Source: Bombella favorum
GTDB lineage: Bacteria; Pseudomonadota; Alphaproteobacteria; Acetobacterales; Acetobacteraceae
Assembly (NCBI RefSeq): GCF_014048475.1
Contig: NZ_NWUS01000001.1
Span: forward strand, 248,001 to 312,000
Reading direction: 5' to 3'
DNA: 64,000 nucleotides
Shown: piece by piece, positions 18,059 through 27,511 of the stretch
Layout of the letters: each line of letters begins with the position of its first letter
How positions within the stretch are numbered: position 1 is the first letter of the stretch
Made by a program: the position numbers and the translations under genes
Notes under the pieces: model-generated
Told to the model about the DNA's origin: nothing
What the model saw: the letters and a program-made list of their open reading frames with translations, nothing else
Databases searched by the model: none

Positions 18059-20158
18059 ATGAAAGTTCCATCATTCCGTGCCGCATTGAAGCAATGTAGC
18101 GTCCTCATGGCCCTAGGGGCAGGACTTGTCATGGGGGGAGAAAGTATCGGGCATTCTCAGGCCCAGACGGTACGTGCCTATGAAAATGGTTGGGGGTTTG
18201 ACCAGCCCGGTATGGACCCAGCAGTGTCACCGGGGCGAGATTTCTTCACTTATGCGAATGGCCGGTATATCAGGCAATTGAAGATTCCTGATGACATGAG
18301 CAGTTATGGCCCGTTCCATATTCTTTCCGAGCTGACACAGGCGAGGCAGAAAGCCCTTCTGGAAGATCTGCTGCCTTATGCTGAAGTAGGGAATGAAAAG
18401 GGCCAGTTGGCGACCTACTATAGCAGTTTTCTAGATCAGGCCGCTGTTGATGCCAAAGGGGGAACTCCTCTAGAGGAAGAACTGGAGCAGATACGGAATC
18501 TGGATGACAGGTCATCTCTGGCACATCTGTTCGGGCGTGCTGCTAGTTCTTTAATGTACAGCCCCTTCGCTTTGGATATTGAGCAGAATCAGCAGGATCC
18601 GACGCATTATATGCTGATGCTGGATCAGGGCATGAGTATCGGGATTAGTGGTGGCCTTGGTCTGCCGGATATCAGCTATTACAGTAATCCGGCCCTGGCC
18701 CCGCAGAAGAACGCCTATCGTGGCTATGTTGCTAAGATGTTGGCTCTGTTGGATTGCCCCGATCCCGTGAATGAGGCATCGGCTGTTGTGGCTCTGGAGA
18801 CGGCTCTGGCTAAAGTGGAAACCCCCCGTGATCAGACACGAGATCCGCTAAAGATGTTCAATCCAATGAAGGTGAAGGAGCTCGTTGCTTTAGCACCTGA
18901 TGTGGACTGGGTGACGTATCTGCGGACCATGGGCTTGCCAGAGGCAGGCTTGATGGAGCGTGTTGTGGATGTTCGGGAGCCGAAGTCCATCGCTGCCATG
19001 GCACGGATCATCGCTGGAGCCGATAAGGAAACGGTCAAGGCATGGCTGGCTTTTCATTTGGCTGATAATGCAGCTCCCTATTTGTCGCATGAGTTCTCAG
19101 ATGCCTCGTTTGACTTTAATGGCCGGGTGCTGACAGGCATGGCTGCTCAGCCTGTGCGTTGGAAACGGGCTATTCGTGCTACGAATGCGGCCATGGGGTG
19201 GGCGCTGGGGCGTTTTTATGTACAGCGTTATTTCCCGCCAGAGGCTAAGGAACGGATTACCGGTCTGGTTCAGGAGTTGAAAAAAGCCTTCCGCTGGCGG
19301 TTGGAGCATAACGATTGGATGGATGCTCCCACCCGTCAGGCTGCGCTTGTTAAGCTGGACCATTTTGCCATGCAGGTTGGCTATCCTTGTAAGTGGTGGG
19401 ATTATTCAGCGTTGGATATCCGTCCAGGTGATGTTTACGGCAATGCAGTTCGCAGCACTGCTTTTAATTGGCACCATCGTTTGGACCAGCTGGATCGCAC
19501 CGTGGATCGGGATGAATGGGATATGACGCCTCAAACCGTTAATGCCTATAACGACCCAGTAAAGAATGAAATCGTCTTCCCAGCAGCCATTCTCCAACCG
19601 CCTTTTTTCGATCCGAATGGGGATATGGCCGTCAATTATGGTGGGATAGGTGGCGTCATCGGACATGAGATGAGTCATGGCTTTGATGATCAGGGGCGCC
19701 ATTATGATGAGCATGGCCGCTTGCATGACTGGTGGAGCAACGCATCTTCTCAGGCCTTTGAAGCAAGAGCAAAAAAGCTCGGTGCCCAGTATGACGCAGA
19801 GGAAGTGTTCCCCGGTCTACATGTGAATGGCAGGATGACTATGGGGGAGAATATTGCCGATCTTGGTGGTTTGAATCTGGCTCTGCAGGCTTACCACGAT
19901 AGTCTGCATGGCAAGGCAGACACGTCCCTGCATGGTTGGACAGGAGACCAGCGGGTCTTTTTGGGATGGGCACAGGTCTGGCGTGAGAAAGACAGACCGG
20001 ATGCTCTGAAACGTCAGGTGCTTTCTAATGAACATGCCCCGGCAGCCAGTCGGGTTAATATGCCGGTTCATAATATTGACCTCTGGTATCAGGTCTTTGG
20101 CGTGAAGGTAGGAGACAAGCTGTATCTGCCGCCAGAGCAGCGGGTCAAAATCTGGTAA
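18059..20158 (+). CDS. M13 family zinc metallopeptidase (neprilysin/PepO type)
   Basis: This is a 699-residue endopeptidase with an N-terminal signal sequence (cleavage probably after about residue 35, near HSQAQT). The zinc site is H536-E-M-S-H540, and the third ligand is Glu597 in GENIADLGGLNLALQAY. The C-terminal substrate-binding segment NEHAPAASRVNMPVHN and an NAYNDPVKNEIVFPAAILQ block match M13 peptidases. The length is normal. Such enzymes usually cut oligopeptides in the periplasm. Confidence 0.93.
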   Translation: MKVPSFRAALKQCSVLMALGAGLVMGGESIGHSQAQTVRAYENGWGFDQPGMDPAVSPGRDFFTYANGRYIRQLKIPDDMSSYGPFHILSELTQARQKALLEDLLPYAEVGNEKGQLATYYSSFLDQAAVDAKGGTPLEEELEQIRNLDDRSSLAHLFGRAASSLMYSPFALDIEQNQQDPTHYMLMLDQGMSIGISGGLGLPDISYYSNPALAPQKNAYRGYVAKMLALLDCPDPVNEASAVVALETALAKVETPRDQTRDPLKMFNPMKVKELVALAPDVDWVTYLRTMGLPEAGLMERVVDVREPKSIAAMARIIAGADKETVKAWLAFHLADNAAPYLSHEFSDASFDFNGRVLTGMAAQPVRWKRAIRATNAAMGWALGRFYVQRYFPPEAKERITGLVQELKKAFRWRLEHNDWMDAPTRQAALVKLDHFAMQVGYPCKWWDYSALDIRPGDVYGNAVRSTAFNWHHRLDQLDRTVDRDEWDMTPQTVNAYNDPVKNEIVFPAAILQPPFFDPNGDMAVNYGGIGGVIGHEMSHGFDDQGRHYDEHGRLHDWWSNASSQAFEARAKKLGAQYDAEEVFPGLHVNGRMTMGENIADLGGLNLALQAYHDSLHGKADTSLHGWTGDQRVFLGWAQVWREKDRPDALKRQVLSNEHAPAASRVNMPVHNIDLWYQVFGVKVGDKLYLPPEQRVKIW

Positions 20159-20280
20159 CGGGGAAGGAAATACCCTTAGATCAAGCCCGCTTTCACTGAT
20201 GGAAAAGTGGGAGCAGGGCTTCACAAACCGCCGGGCTGTGGCTATCCCGGGTCTGTTTTCTCATCATGCGAGGCTGTCTC

Positions 20281-21006
20281 ATGTCATATCTCACGATTGG
20301 TCATCTTTACACGGCGTTGCATGCCGCTTGTGCTAGCGGCGTGGCCCGTGTCATCGAGGCGAATGGTGAAGAGGTTGCCTATGCTGATTTGAGCCGTGAC
20401 GAACGCCTGCCATCCCTAGATGATGGTGAAGTTGATATTCTGGTCTCTGCATGGTTCCCGCAGGATGAGGTGATCCGCTCTCACGGGCATGAGGTCATCG
20501 GCAGTCTTTATCACCCCGAATTGCAATTTTCTGCCCTGCGAACCACCGGTAAGGGCGCTGGCTGGAGTGCGGGGGATTTCACATCCCTTCTGACAACAGC
20601 CAATGCTCTTCCTTTTGTGGAGAAGATGTTTGACCAGCGTCCAGACCTTAAAGAACTTCCGCTGGATGTTGTGGCGACAGAAGAGGTTTTTTCACGCCTG
20701 AAGCAAGCGGAAGATGCTGGGAATTGCCCTCTTATTGCGGTGTGGCAGCCTCATGCGATCTTTCATAGTGATATGCTGGAGACGCTGCCAGATGGGGATC
20801 TGCTCGCTGGAGAGGTACAGACGGCCAGACTGGTGCTTCGGAAGGGGCTCCGTGATGAGGTGGACGAAGACCTGCTTGATGAGCTTTCCATCATGATGCT
20901 GAGCAACAAGGTCATGAGTGCCCTTGATTATGCGGTTAGCATTGATGGAATGAGTCCGGGAGAGGCTGCGGAATCATGGCAGCGCGGGCGTCTGATTCCT
21001 CGCTGA
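20281..21006 (+). CDS. OpuAC-like solute-binding domain protein without signal peptide
   Basis: From the ATG at 20281 (GAGG seven bases upstream; the in-frame ATG at 20266 has no such site) the protein has 241 residues. It begins directly with an OpuAC-like fold: YLTIGHLYTALHAACASGVA, then GEVDILVSAWFP, GKGAGWSAGDFTSL and PLIAVWQPHAIFHSDMLETL. These match the layout of glycine-betaine/proline-type ABC binding proteins, in which such proteins are normally exported. No signal peptide, lipobox or ABC partner gene is present, so this copy is probably cytosolic. Function unknown; the family call is moderate. Confidence 0.5.
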   Translation: MSYLTIGHLYTALHAACASGVARVIEANGEEVAYADLSRDERLPSLDDGEVDILVSAWFPQDEVIRSHGHEVIGSLYHPELQFSALRTTGKGAGWSAGDFTSLLTTANALPFVEKMFDQRPDLKELPLDVVATEEVFSRLKQAEDAGNCPLIAVWQPHAIFHSDMLETLPDGDLLAGEVQTARLVLRKGLRDEVDEDLLDELSIMMLSNKVMSALDYAVSIDGMSPGEAAESWQRGRLIPR

Positions 21007-21054
21007 AACTGTTTCAGTATCAACGTTGATAAATTGTAAGTTGGAGGTGTCCGC

Positions 21055-21999
21055 ATGGCTCGTCATGCATTTGTATTTCCCGGTCAGGGTAGCCAGTCTG
21101 TCGGGATGGGGCTGGAGCTGTACAAGGCTTTCCCTGTCGCCCGTGCTGTGTTCGAAGAAGTAGACGAAGCGCTTAAAGTAAAACTTTCTCATCTGATTTT
21201 TGAGGGCGATCCCGCCGAGTTGAGAGCAACAGAAAATACTCAGCCTGCTCTGTTTGCTGTATCTATGGCAGCCGTGCGGGCATTGGAGCACGAGGGTGGT
21301 TTTGCCCTGAAGGATAAGGCTGCACTACTGGCTGGACATTCTCTTGGTGAATATGCTGCTCTGACAGCTGCTGGTGTTATGAGTATTGCCGAAGGAGCTC
21401 GGCTTTTACGGTTACGTGGTCAGGCGATGCAGCGGGCTGTTCCGGTTGGTCAAGGGGGTATGGCTGCGCTTCTTGGCGTGGAGCCTGAGGTGGCGCAAGA
21501 GATTTGTACTGAATGTTCACAGGGTGAGGTTCTGGAAGTCGCCAATGATAATGGTGGCGGGCAGATCGTCATTTCCGGGCACATGGATGCTATAGAGCGT
21601 GCTATGACTGCCGCGAAGGATAGAGGGATCCGTCGTGTGGTGAAATTGCCGGTATCAGCACCTTTTCATTCTTCTTTGATGGAGCCTGCTGCGGAGGAGA
21701 TGCAAGAGGCTCTGGCCAGTGCGGAACTTCATCCGGCCAGTATTCCCGTTATTGCCAATGTGCTGGCAGAGAGCGTATCCCAGCCGGACGAAATTCGGAA
21801 CTTGTTGGTTAAACAGATCACCGGGCGTGTGCGTTGGCGTGAAACGGTGCTTTCCATGCCGGGTAAGGGCGTTACGTGCCAGCATGAGCTGGGAGCTGGG
21901 AAGGTGCTGACTGGGTTGGCTCGCCGCATCGTGCCAGATCTGGGAGCAGACTGTGCCGGAACCCCGGCGGAAATCGAAACAATGCTGAAGAGCCTCTAA
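21055..21999 (+). CDS. fabD: Malonyl-CoA:ACP transacylase
   Basis: This 314-residue enzyme loads malonate onto acyl carrier protein for fatty acid synthesis. The oxyanion motif FPGQGSQSVGMG (residues 8-19), the nucleophile Ser96 in GHSLGEYAAL and the catalytic His in PVSAPFHSSLM are present. A good GGAGG site precedes the ATG. It begins the operon fabD-fabG-acpP-fabF-mltG, with 13 bases to fabG. Confidence 0.97.
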   Translation: MARHAFVFPGQGSQSVGMGLELYKAFPVARAVFEEVDEALKVKLSHLIFEGDPAELRATENTQPALFAVSMAAVRALEHEGGFALKDKAALLAGHSLGEYAALTAAGVMSIAEGARLLRLRGQAMQRAVPVGQGGMAALLGVEPEVAQEICTECSQGEVLEVANDNGGGQIVISGHMDAIERAMTAAKDRGIRRVVKLPVSAPFHSSLMEPAAEEMQEALASAELHPASIPVIANVLAESVSQPDEIRNLLVKQITGRVRWRETVLSMPGKGVTCQHELGAGKVLTGLARRIVPDLGADCAGTPAEIETMLKSL

Positions 22000-22012
22000 G
22001 GGAGTAGTCTTA

Positions 22013-22756
22013 ATGTTTTCTCTTTCTGGTAAACTGGCCCTGATAACTGGGGCTTCCGGTGGTATTGGTGCGGCTATTGCCCGCCAGCTTCATGAGCGTG
22101 GTGCGATTGTTGTGCTGAGCGGGACACGGGAAGGTGCCCTACAGGATGTGGCGGCGGCTCTGGGGAGTGAGCGTGTGCATATCGTCCCTGCCAATCTGTC
22201 AGATGATGCACAGGCAGATGCGCTTGTCAGCCGTGCGGAAGAGGTGGCTGGTCAGCCGCTGGATATTCTCGTCAATAACGCTGGTCTGACACGGGATACG
22301 CTTGCTGTGCGGATGAAGGATGATGATTGGGCGCAGGTCCTCAAGGTCGATCTAGAAAGTCCGTTTCGTCTGGCTCGTGCGGCCCTGAAGGGTATGCAGC
22401 GCCGGCGGAGTGGGCGTATTATTTCCATTTCGTCCATTGTGGGAACGACCGGCAATCCGGGGCAGGCTAATTACGCTGCGGCCAAAGCTGGTATCGTGGG
22501 AATGAGCAAATCTCTTGCTCAGGAAGTAGGTCGTCGTGGTGTGACAGTAAATGTCGTGGCGCCGGGCTTTGTAGAAACTGCCATGACAGACGTTCTACCA
22601 GAGGCCGTGCGGGAGAAGCTGTTGGGGAATATTCCGCTTGGCCGCATGGGGCGCCCGGAGGATGTGGCTGCTGCAGTGGTTTATCTTGCTTCGGACGAGG
22701 CTGGATGGGTGACGGGCACGACGCTTCATGTTAACGGTGGGATGGCCATGGTCTGA
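22013..22756 (+). CDS. fabG: 3-oxoacyl-ACP reductase
   Basis: This is a 247-residue SDR that reduces 3-oxoacyl-ACP with NADPH. It has TGASGGIG near residue 15, NNAGLTRD with the FabG-typical TRD, the catalytic Ser in SISSIVG and YAAAKAG for Tyr/Lys, and ends VTGTTLHVNGGMAM. The position between fabD and acpP confirms the role. Confidence 0.97.
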   Translation: MFSLSGKLALITGASGGIGAAIARQLHERGAIVVLSGTREGALQDVAAALGSERVHIVPANLSDDAQADALVSRAEEVAGQPLDILVNNAGLTRDTLAVRMKDDDWAQVLKVDLESPFRLARAALKGMQRRRSGRIISISSIVGTTGNPGQANYAAAKAGIVGMSKSLAQEVGRRGVTVNVVAPGFVETAMTDVLPEAVREKLLGNIPLGRMGRPEDVAAAVVYLASDEAGWVTGTTLHVNGGMAMV

Positions 22757-22920
22757 AAAAGTTGGCGTTTGCAGAAAAACATGCTAAGCGCGGCCTGCTT
22801 GGCCTGACCAAGGATCAGAGTATGGCTTCATTGCCGGACATTTTTTGATGTCCAGAAGCTGAAAAGCAGGCAGGTTTTTTCTTAGAAACACCCGGGAAGG
22901 GTAGCAAGGATTTAAGGCAG

Positions 22921-23163
22921 ATGAGCAACGAAATCGCTGATAAGGTGAAGAAGATCGTCGTAGAGCATTTGGGCGTCGATGCGGATCAGGTGAAGCCAGA
23001 TGCTTCCTTCATTGACGATCTGGGTGCTGACAGCTTGGATACGGTTGAGCTGGTCATGGCTTTTGAGGAAGCATTCTCTGTTGAGATTCCGGAAGATGCT
23101 GCCGAGAAGATCGCTACTGTGAATGATGCTATTGAGTACATCACTAAGCAGAAAGCTGCCTAA
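22921..23163 (+). CDS. acpP: Acyl carrier protein (housekeeping)
   Basis: This 80-residue acidic carrier protein has the phosphopantetheine attachment Ser38 in [16 protein letters not shown]. It is the general fatty acid ACP, as shown by its place between fabG and fabF. A 164-base leader after fabG contains a small GGACA/TGTCC hairpin near 22838-22854 and may hold a separate promoter, which is common for acpP, but I cannot define it. Confidence 0.97.
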   Translation: MSNEIADKVKKIVVEHLGVDADQVKPDASFIDDLGADSLDTVELVMAFEEAFSVEIPEDAAEKIATVNDAIEYITKQKAA

Positions 23164-23291
23164 TTCCTTATAGAGGGATTGGATGATGGAACGAGCTGAT
23201 CGGGTATCGGCTCGCTTCCATCCTGAAAGAGCGAAGCGGAACATACCCGTTTCGCTTTATGCGTATTTATGAATTGTGAGGTAAGGCGGCG

Positions 23292-24575
23292 ATGAGCGGC
23301 TCTGGAACGGACAGAAAACGTGTGGTCGTTACGGGAATAGGCGTAGTAAGCCCGTTGGCTGTTGGTGCAGAACTGACATGGAAGCGCCTTATCAATTCGC
23401 AGTCTGGCATTGGTCCGATTACGCAGTTTGATGCGTCTGGCCTTCCAGCTCGGATTGCGGGGGAAGTTCCTGCCGGTTCGACTGAAGAAGGTGGGTTGAC
23501 CCTTTCTGACTGGGTTCCTGTCAAGGAACAAAAAAAGATGGATCGTTTCATCCATCTTGGTTTGGCAGCGGGTATTCAGGCTGTAGAAGATTCAGGCTGG
23601 AAGCCAGAATCAGAGGAAGATCGTTGTGCTACTGGCGTCATGATCGGCTCTGGTATTGGCGGTCTGAAGACGATTTACGATAATTCTCTGGCAGTGGCTG
23701 CCGGCAAGGCACGTCGTCTCTCTCCATTTTTTATCCCATCCTCGCTGATTAATCTTACGGCAGGTCATCTGTCCATTCGTTATGGCTTCAAAGGGCCGAA
23801 TCATGCGGTGGTGACAGCATGTGCCTCTGGTACGCATGCAATCGGTGATGCGTCTCGTTTGATCCAGCATGGCGATGCTAAAGTTATGATTGCTGGCGGT
23901 GCGGAATCTGCCATCTGTGAGCTTGGGATTGCCGGTTTCTGTTCAGCCCGTGCCCTTTCAACAGGCTTCAATGAAGACCCGACAAAAGCTTCTCGTCCTT
24001 GGGACAAGGAACGTGATGGGTTCGTCATGGGTGAGGGGGCTGGTGTGGTCGTACTGGAAGAGTACGAACATGCAAAGCGTCGTGGTGCCAAGATTTACGG
24101 TGAAATTGGTGGCTACGGCCTTTCCGGCGATGCTTATCATATTACAGCTCCGGCTGAGAACCATGAGGGGGCCTACCGTGCTATGCAGGCCGCATTGAAG
24201 GATGCTCAGGTCGATCCTGCTGATATTGGCTATGTCAATGCTCATGGTACATCCACTATGGCTGATGATTTAGAACTTGGCGCCGTAGAACGTTTGTTCG
24301 GCGATGCCGCTTTTGGAACAAGCATGTCTTCCACAAAATCAGCAATTGGTCATTTGCTTGGAGCTGCTGGTGCCGTGGAGGCTATTTTCTGCCTTCAGGC
24401 GATGCGTGATGGTATTCTGCCGCCGACGCTTAATCTGGATGAGCCATCCAGCGAGAGTGTTATGGATCGTATTCCCCATAAGGCGAAAGAGAAGCAGGTG
24501 GATATTGCCCTTTCCAATAGCTTCGGCTTTGGTGGGACTAATGCCAGCCTTATCTTGAAACGGTTTAAAGACTGA
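23292..24575 (+). CDS. fabF: 3-oxoacyl-ACP synthase II
   Basis: This 427-residue condensing enzyme elongates acyl-ACP chains with malonyl-ACP. The catalytic Cys177 is in TACASGTHAIG, and the two active-site histidines are in VNAHGTSTMADD and SAIGHLLGAAGA. SNSFGFGGTNASLI is at the C-terminus. It belongs to the fab operon. Confidence 0.97.
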   Translation: MSGSGTDRKRVVVTGIGVVSPLAVGAELTWKRLINSQSGIGPITQFDASGLPARIAGEVPAGSTEEGGLTLSDWVPVKEQKKMDRFIHLGLAAGIQAVEDSGWKPESEEDRCATGVMIGSGIGGLKTIYDNSLAVAAGKARRLSPFFIPSSLINLTAGHLSIRYGFKGPNHAVVTACASGTHAIGDASRLIQHGDAKVMIAGGAESAICELGIAGFCSARALSTGFNEDPTKASRPWDKERDGFVMGEGAGVVVLEEYEHAKRRGAKIYGEIGGYGLSGDAYHITAPAENHEGAYRAMQAALKDAQVDPADIGYVNAHGTSTMADDLELGAVERLFGDAAFGTSMSSTKSAIGHLLGAAGAVEAIFCLQAMRDGILPPTLNLDEPSSESVMDRIPHKAKEKQVDIALSNSFGFGGTNASLILKRFKD

Positions 24576-24618
24576 TGTGATCGTCTGATGCAGATTTTTG
24601 TTAGCTTGAGGTAAGACT

Positions 24619-25707
24619 ATGGCACAGAAACCTGCATCAGAATGCGAAGGAACTAATTCTCCATCGGAGCATCCTGTTCCTGGTGAAGGGAAGGAAGGCG
24701 GGAGAAAGAAACGTTTTCGTCTTCTGACCAAGGGGCGTTTTTTTGCCCTGCTTCTAGTTGCCATTGGTGGGACTGCTTTTGCAGGATATGGTCACTATAC
24801 GGATCCGGGGCCTCTACAATCTGAGCGTGTAATCGTCATCCCTAAGGGTGGGGTAGATCGGGTTGTCGCAGCGCTTCAGGACAATGGCGTCATAGCACGT
24901 GGGGCAGTGTCGTCCCTGTTTTTTAAGGTAGCTATGTATGTCACCCGCTCGCAGGGAAGTATTCATGCAGCGGAATTGCGATTTCCAGAGCAAGTCTCAA
25001 TGGCTCATAGCCTAGATATTCTCCGGCGTGGCCGCCCGGTTACTCATAGCCTGACGATCCCAGAGGGGCTGACGGCCAAACATATAACAACGGTACTGAT
25101 GCAAGCTCCGGCCTTGCAGGGGAAGCTGCCCATCATTGCAGAAGGGCAGGTAGCGCCGCAGACATTTTTTTATGTTTGGGGAATGGAGCGTCAGGTTCTT
25201 CTACAGCATATGACGAACCTGATGACGAAGACGCTTCAGGATGTTTGGGCAGGCCGTGACCAGGTCGCCTTGCAGGGTGTTATTACCTCACCAGAAGAGT
25301 TGTTAATTCTTGCCTCCCTCATAGAAAGGGAAACCTCCGTTGCTGAGGAACGTCCGCAGGTGGCACGGGTTTTTCTGAACCGGCTTAAGCAGGGTATGAA
25401 GCTTCAGACAGATCCAACGGTCATTTATGCCTTGAGTGGTGGAGAGGGCACTTTGCCTCGTCCCCTAACTCATGAAGACTTACAGTTTGATAGCCCCTAC
25501 AATAGCTATCTTCATTCAGGTCTGCCGCCTGGGCCTATTTGTTCCCCTGGGCGTGCTTCTCTCGAAGCAGCGGCTCATCCGGCTATGGGAGATGCTCTGT
25601 ATTTTGTAGCGACAGGACACGGAGGCCACAGTTTTGCCCGGACGCTTACCGAACAGACTAATCATATACGTGCCTATCGGCGGGTAAAAAAAGCCATTTC
25701 CCCGTAA
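24619..25707 (+). CDS. mltG: Endolytic murein transglycosylase MltG
   Basis: This 362-residue YceG-family protein has one N-terminal membrane helix (about residues 36-57, after a basic KKRFRLLTKGRF stretch) and a periplasmic YceG domain. Key patterns are LASLIERETSVAEERPQVA with the catalytic Glu, VFLNRLKQGMKLQTDPTVIY, and SPYNSYLHSGLPPGPICSPG. It cleaves nascent peptidoglycan strands in the periplasm. Linkage to fabF and acpP is common in Proteobacteria. Confidence 0.95.
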   Translation: MAQKPASECEGTNSPSEHPVPGEGKEGGRKKRFRLLTKGRFFALLLVAIGGTAFAGYGHYTDPGPLQSERVIVIPKGGVDRVVAALQDNGVIARGAVSSLFFKVAMYVTRSQGSIHAAELRFPEQVSMAHSLDILRRGRPVTHSLTIPEGLTAKHITTVLMQAPALQGKLPIIAEGQVAPQTFFYVWGMERQVLLQHMTNLMTKTLQDVWAGRDQVALQGVITSPEELLILASLIERETSVAEERPQVARVFLNRLKQGMKLQTDPTVIYALSGGEGTLPRPLTHEDLQFDSPYNSYLHSGLPPGPICSPGRASLEAAAHPAMGDALYFVATGHGGHSFARTLTEQTNHIRAYRRVKKAISP

Positions 25708-25742
25708 TTCTGGTTTGATTGGGTGTAATAGCTCTGAAGGGA

Positions 25743-25772
25743 AGAGCACCATTTTATTTTGAATGATGCTCT
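25743..25772. terminator. Terminator between mltG and the Ysc84 gene
   Basis: The stem AGAGCACCATT/AATGATGCTCT has a single mismatch and a short T-rich loop, between converging genes. Confidence 0.55.
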
Positions 25773-25784
25773 CCTCAACAACTG

Positions 25785-26486
25785 TTATTGGTTGAAAGCT
25801 TTCATTACGACCCGACGCAACGGATCGGCAGCTTTGTTGTTAACTTGCATACGGACGACAATGTCCTCCGGCCCAACAACCTGGTGATAGTAAGTGCGGT
25901 TTGCTTCGCTATCTGGCTTTAGTTTGCTGCTGCCAAGAGATACCCCAGCGGAAACCCCTTTTGTCTTCTGCATAGCATAGACCTCTTTAGGGGTATTCTG
26001 CGTACTGCTGCTATTGTTTCCGAAAGCAGCATCGGCACTGGCATCAAAGCTAAACTCATGATCCATCAGGTTCAGCAGAGCCTTTTGAGACGTAACGAAG
26101 AAGAACAACTGGCTATGCTGATAGCCGGCCTGAATACCAAAGGAGCCAGCACTCAGGTGATAGAAAGCTGGGTCGGACCAAGAGTTATTAGCGCCACGGG
26201 CCAGTAGAACGCACCGACCGCCGCTTCCACCAAAGACGAGGGACATTTTCGTGACATCAGGGCAGATTACAACAGCCTTTGTTTCACGAAGAATATGAGC
26301 CGTATTTTCCTTAACTTTGGAATCAAGGAGGGCGGACTGTACGGCAAAAGTGGCCTTGTTTACCAGAGCTTGCTGTTTGGAAGCTTTGGCTGCTGCTGCA
26401 TCACTTGCATAGGCACTCAGAGCGAGCAGGCTTGCTCCTGCAGTGATAGAAGCTGTTCGTAATACAAGGGAAAATGATTTGGACAT
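25785..26486 (-). CDS. SYLF/Ysc84-domain lipid-binding protein
   Basis: This 233-residue protein has a signal peptide (MSKSFSLVLRTASITAGASL, then LALSAYA) and a Ysc84/SYLF domain: ETKAVVICPDVTKMSLVFGG, SDPAFYHLSAGSFGIQAGYQ, and LMDHEFSFDASADAAFG. SYLF domains bind phosphoinositides or other anionic lipids in eukaryotes; bacterial copies are periplasmic and poorly characterised. It lies next to an inositol phosphatase gene, which may be chance. A GGAG site precedes the start. Confidence 0.82.
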   Translation of the reverse strand: MSKSFSLVLRTASITAGASLLALSAYASDAAAAKASKQQALVNKATFAVQSALLDSKVKENTAHILRETKAVVICPDVTKMSLVFGGSGGRCVLLARGANNSWSDPAFYHLSAGSFGIQAGYQHSQLFFFVTSQKALLNLMDHEFSFDASADAAFGNNSSSTQNTPKEVYAMQKTKGVSAGVSLGSSKLKPDSEANRTYYHQVVGPEDIVVRMQVNNKAADPLRRVVMKAFNQ

Positions 26487-26535
26487 TGGAGGCTCTCCTG
26501 TGGGCTGAAAACATGCGCACGCAAAGACTATAAAC

Positions 26536-27342
26536 TTAATCGAGCGTAACGCCTAGTATGTCGGAAAGAGTAGAGGCGATCATGGGGGCTCCAGCTAGAA
26601 TGGTCGTGCGCTGTGTTAGGCCTCCCATTTTCAGGAAGGGTGATACACGGGCTCCGGCTTCCTCAAGAAGGACCAGAGCCGCAGCAACGTCCCATAGGAA
26701 AATGACATATTCGTGATAGCCATCAGAGCGGCCACAGGCAACGTCGGCTAGAGCTAGAGCCCCAGAACCCAGTGAACGAGGCATGACGCCTTGATGGAGA
26801 AGTGCCTGCATTTTTTCAGGATACCATCCTTCGGGGACGTAAGGCGACCAGCCGATTTCCACCATGGCTTCTCTCATGTTTGCGGTAGCAGAAGCCTTGA
26901 TGGGACGTCCATTAAGGAAAGCTCCTTTCCCTTTTCTGGCTGTAAAGGTTTCTCCAATGGCAGGCGCTTCTATGATGCCAGCGACGGGGGTATCCTGATG
27001 CATAAGACCAAGGGAGATGCACCAGCGATTACGCCCTCTGGCGTAGTTGGATGTGCCATCAATGGGGTCGATTACCCATCGGAAAAGTCCTGTCGAAGTA
27101 CCGCCATGCTCTTCCCCCAGAAAAGCATCTTCAGGGAAAAGGGCGCTCAGGCGAGCGGTGACAAATTGTTCTACCGTTTTGTCCGCTTCAGTAACGTAAT
27201 CTTGATGGCCTTTAAGATTAGCTACAGGTTTTCCGGACGCAGGCTGCATTTTCAGGGCAAGGGCTGCGGCTTCCTTGATCAGGCTAAGGGCTGCATGAAA
27301 GCGAATATCGATGGCGGTATCAACGTTGTATGAGATGGACAT
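26536..27342 (-). CDS. Inositol monophosphatase family protein
   Basis: This 268-residue Mg-dependent phosphatase has the motifs GEEHGG, WVIDPIDGTSNYARG and LWDVAAALVLLEEAGA, which are the metal and substrate sites of the IMPase family. Possible substrates are inositol phosphate, other sugar phosphates or histidinol phosphate; the sequence alone does not decide. Its neighbour across about 170 bases is a gene like the N-terminal part of plant glucosamine inositolphosphorylceramide transferase, which makes an inositol-lipid role worth considering. Confidence 0.88.
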   Translation of the reverse strand: MSISYNVDTAIDIRFHAALSLIKEAAALALKMQPASGKPVANLKGHQDYVTEADKTVEQFVTARLSALFPEDAFLGEEHGGTSTGLFRWVIDPIDGTSNYARGRNRWCISLGLMHQDTPVAGIIEAPAIGETFTARKGKGAFLNGRPIKASATANMREAMVEIGWSPYVPEGWYPEKMQALLHQGVMPRSLGSGALALADVACGRSDGYHEYVIFLWDVAAALVLLEEAGARVSPFLKMGGLTQRTTILAGAPMIASTLSDILGVTLD

Positions 27343-27511
27343 TCATGAAATCCTTAAGCCGTGGCGAGATGAGGTATCAAAGCAGGAAATTATAGAAAGA
27401 CGGTCTAACTGTCAGCTGTAGGTAGAGAAAAAGCGAGCTCTTCCACTGGAGAAGATGGCCTTGTATGCTACGTAATGATTTTATGAACATGTATCCGTAG
27501 GATGATAAGAG

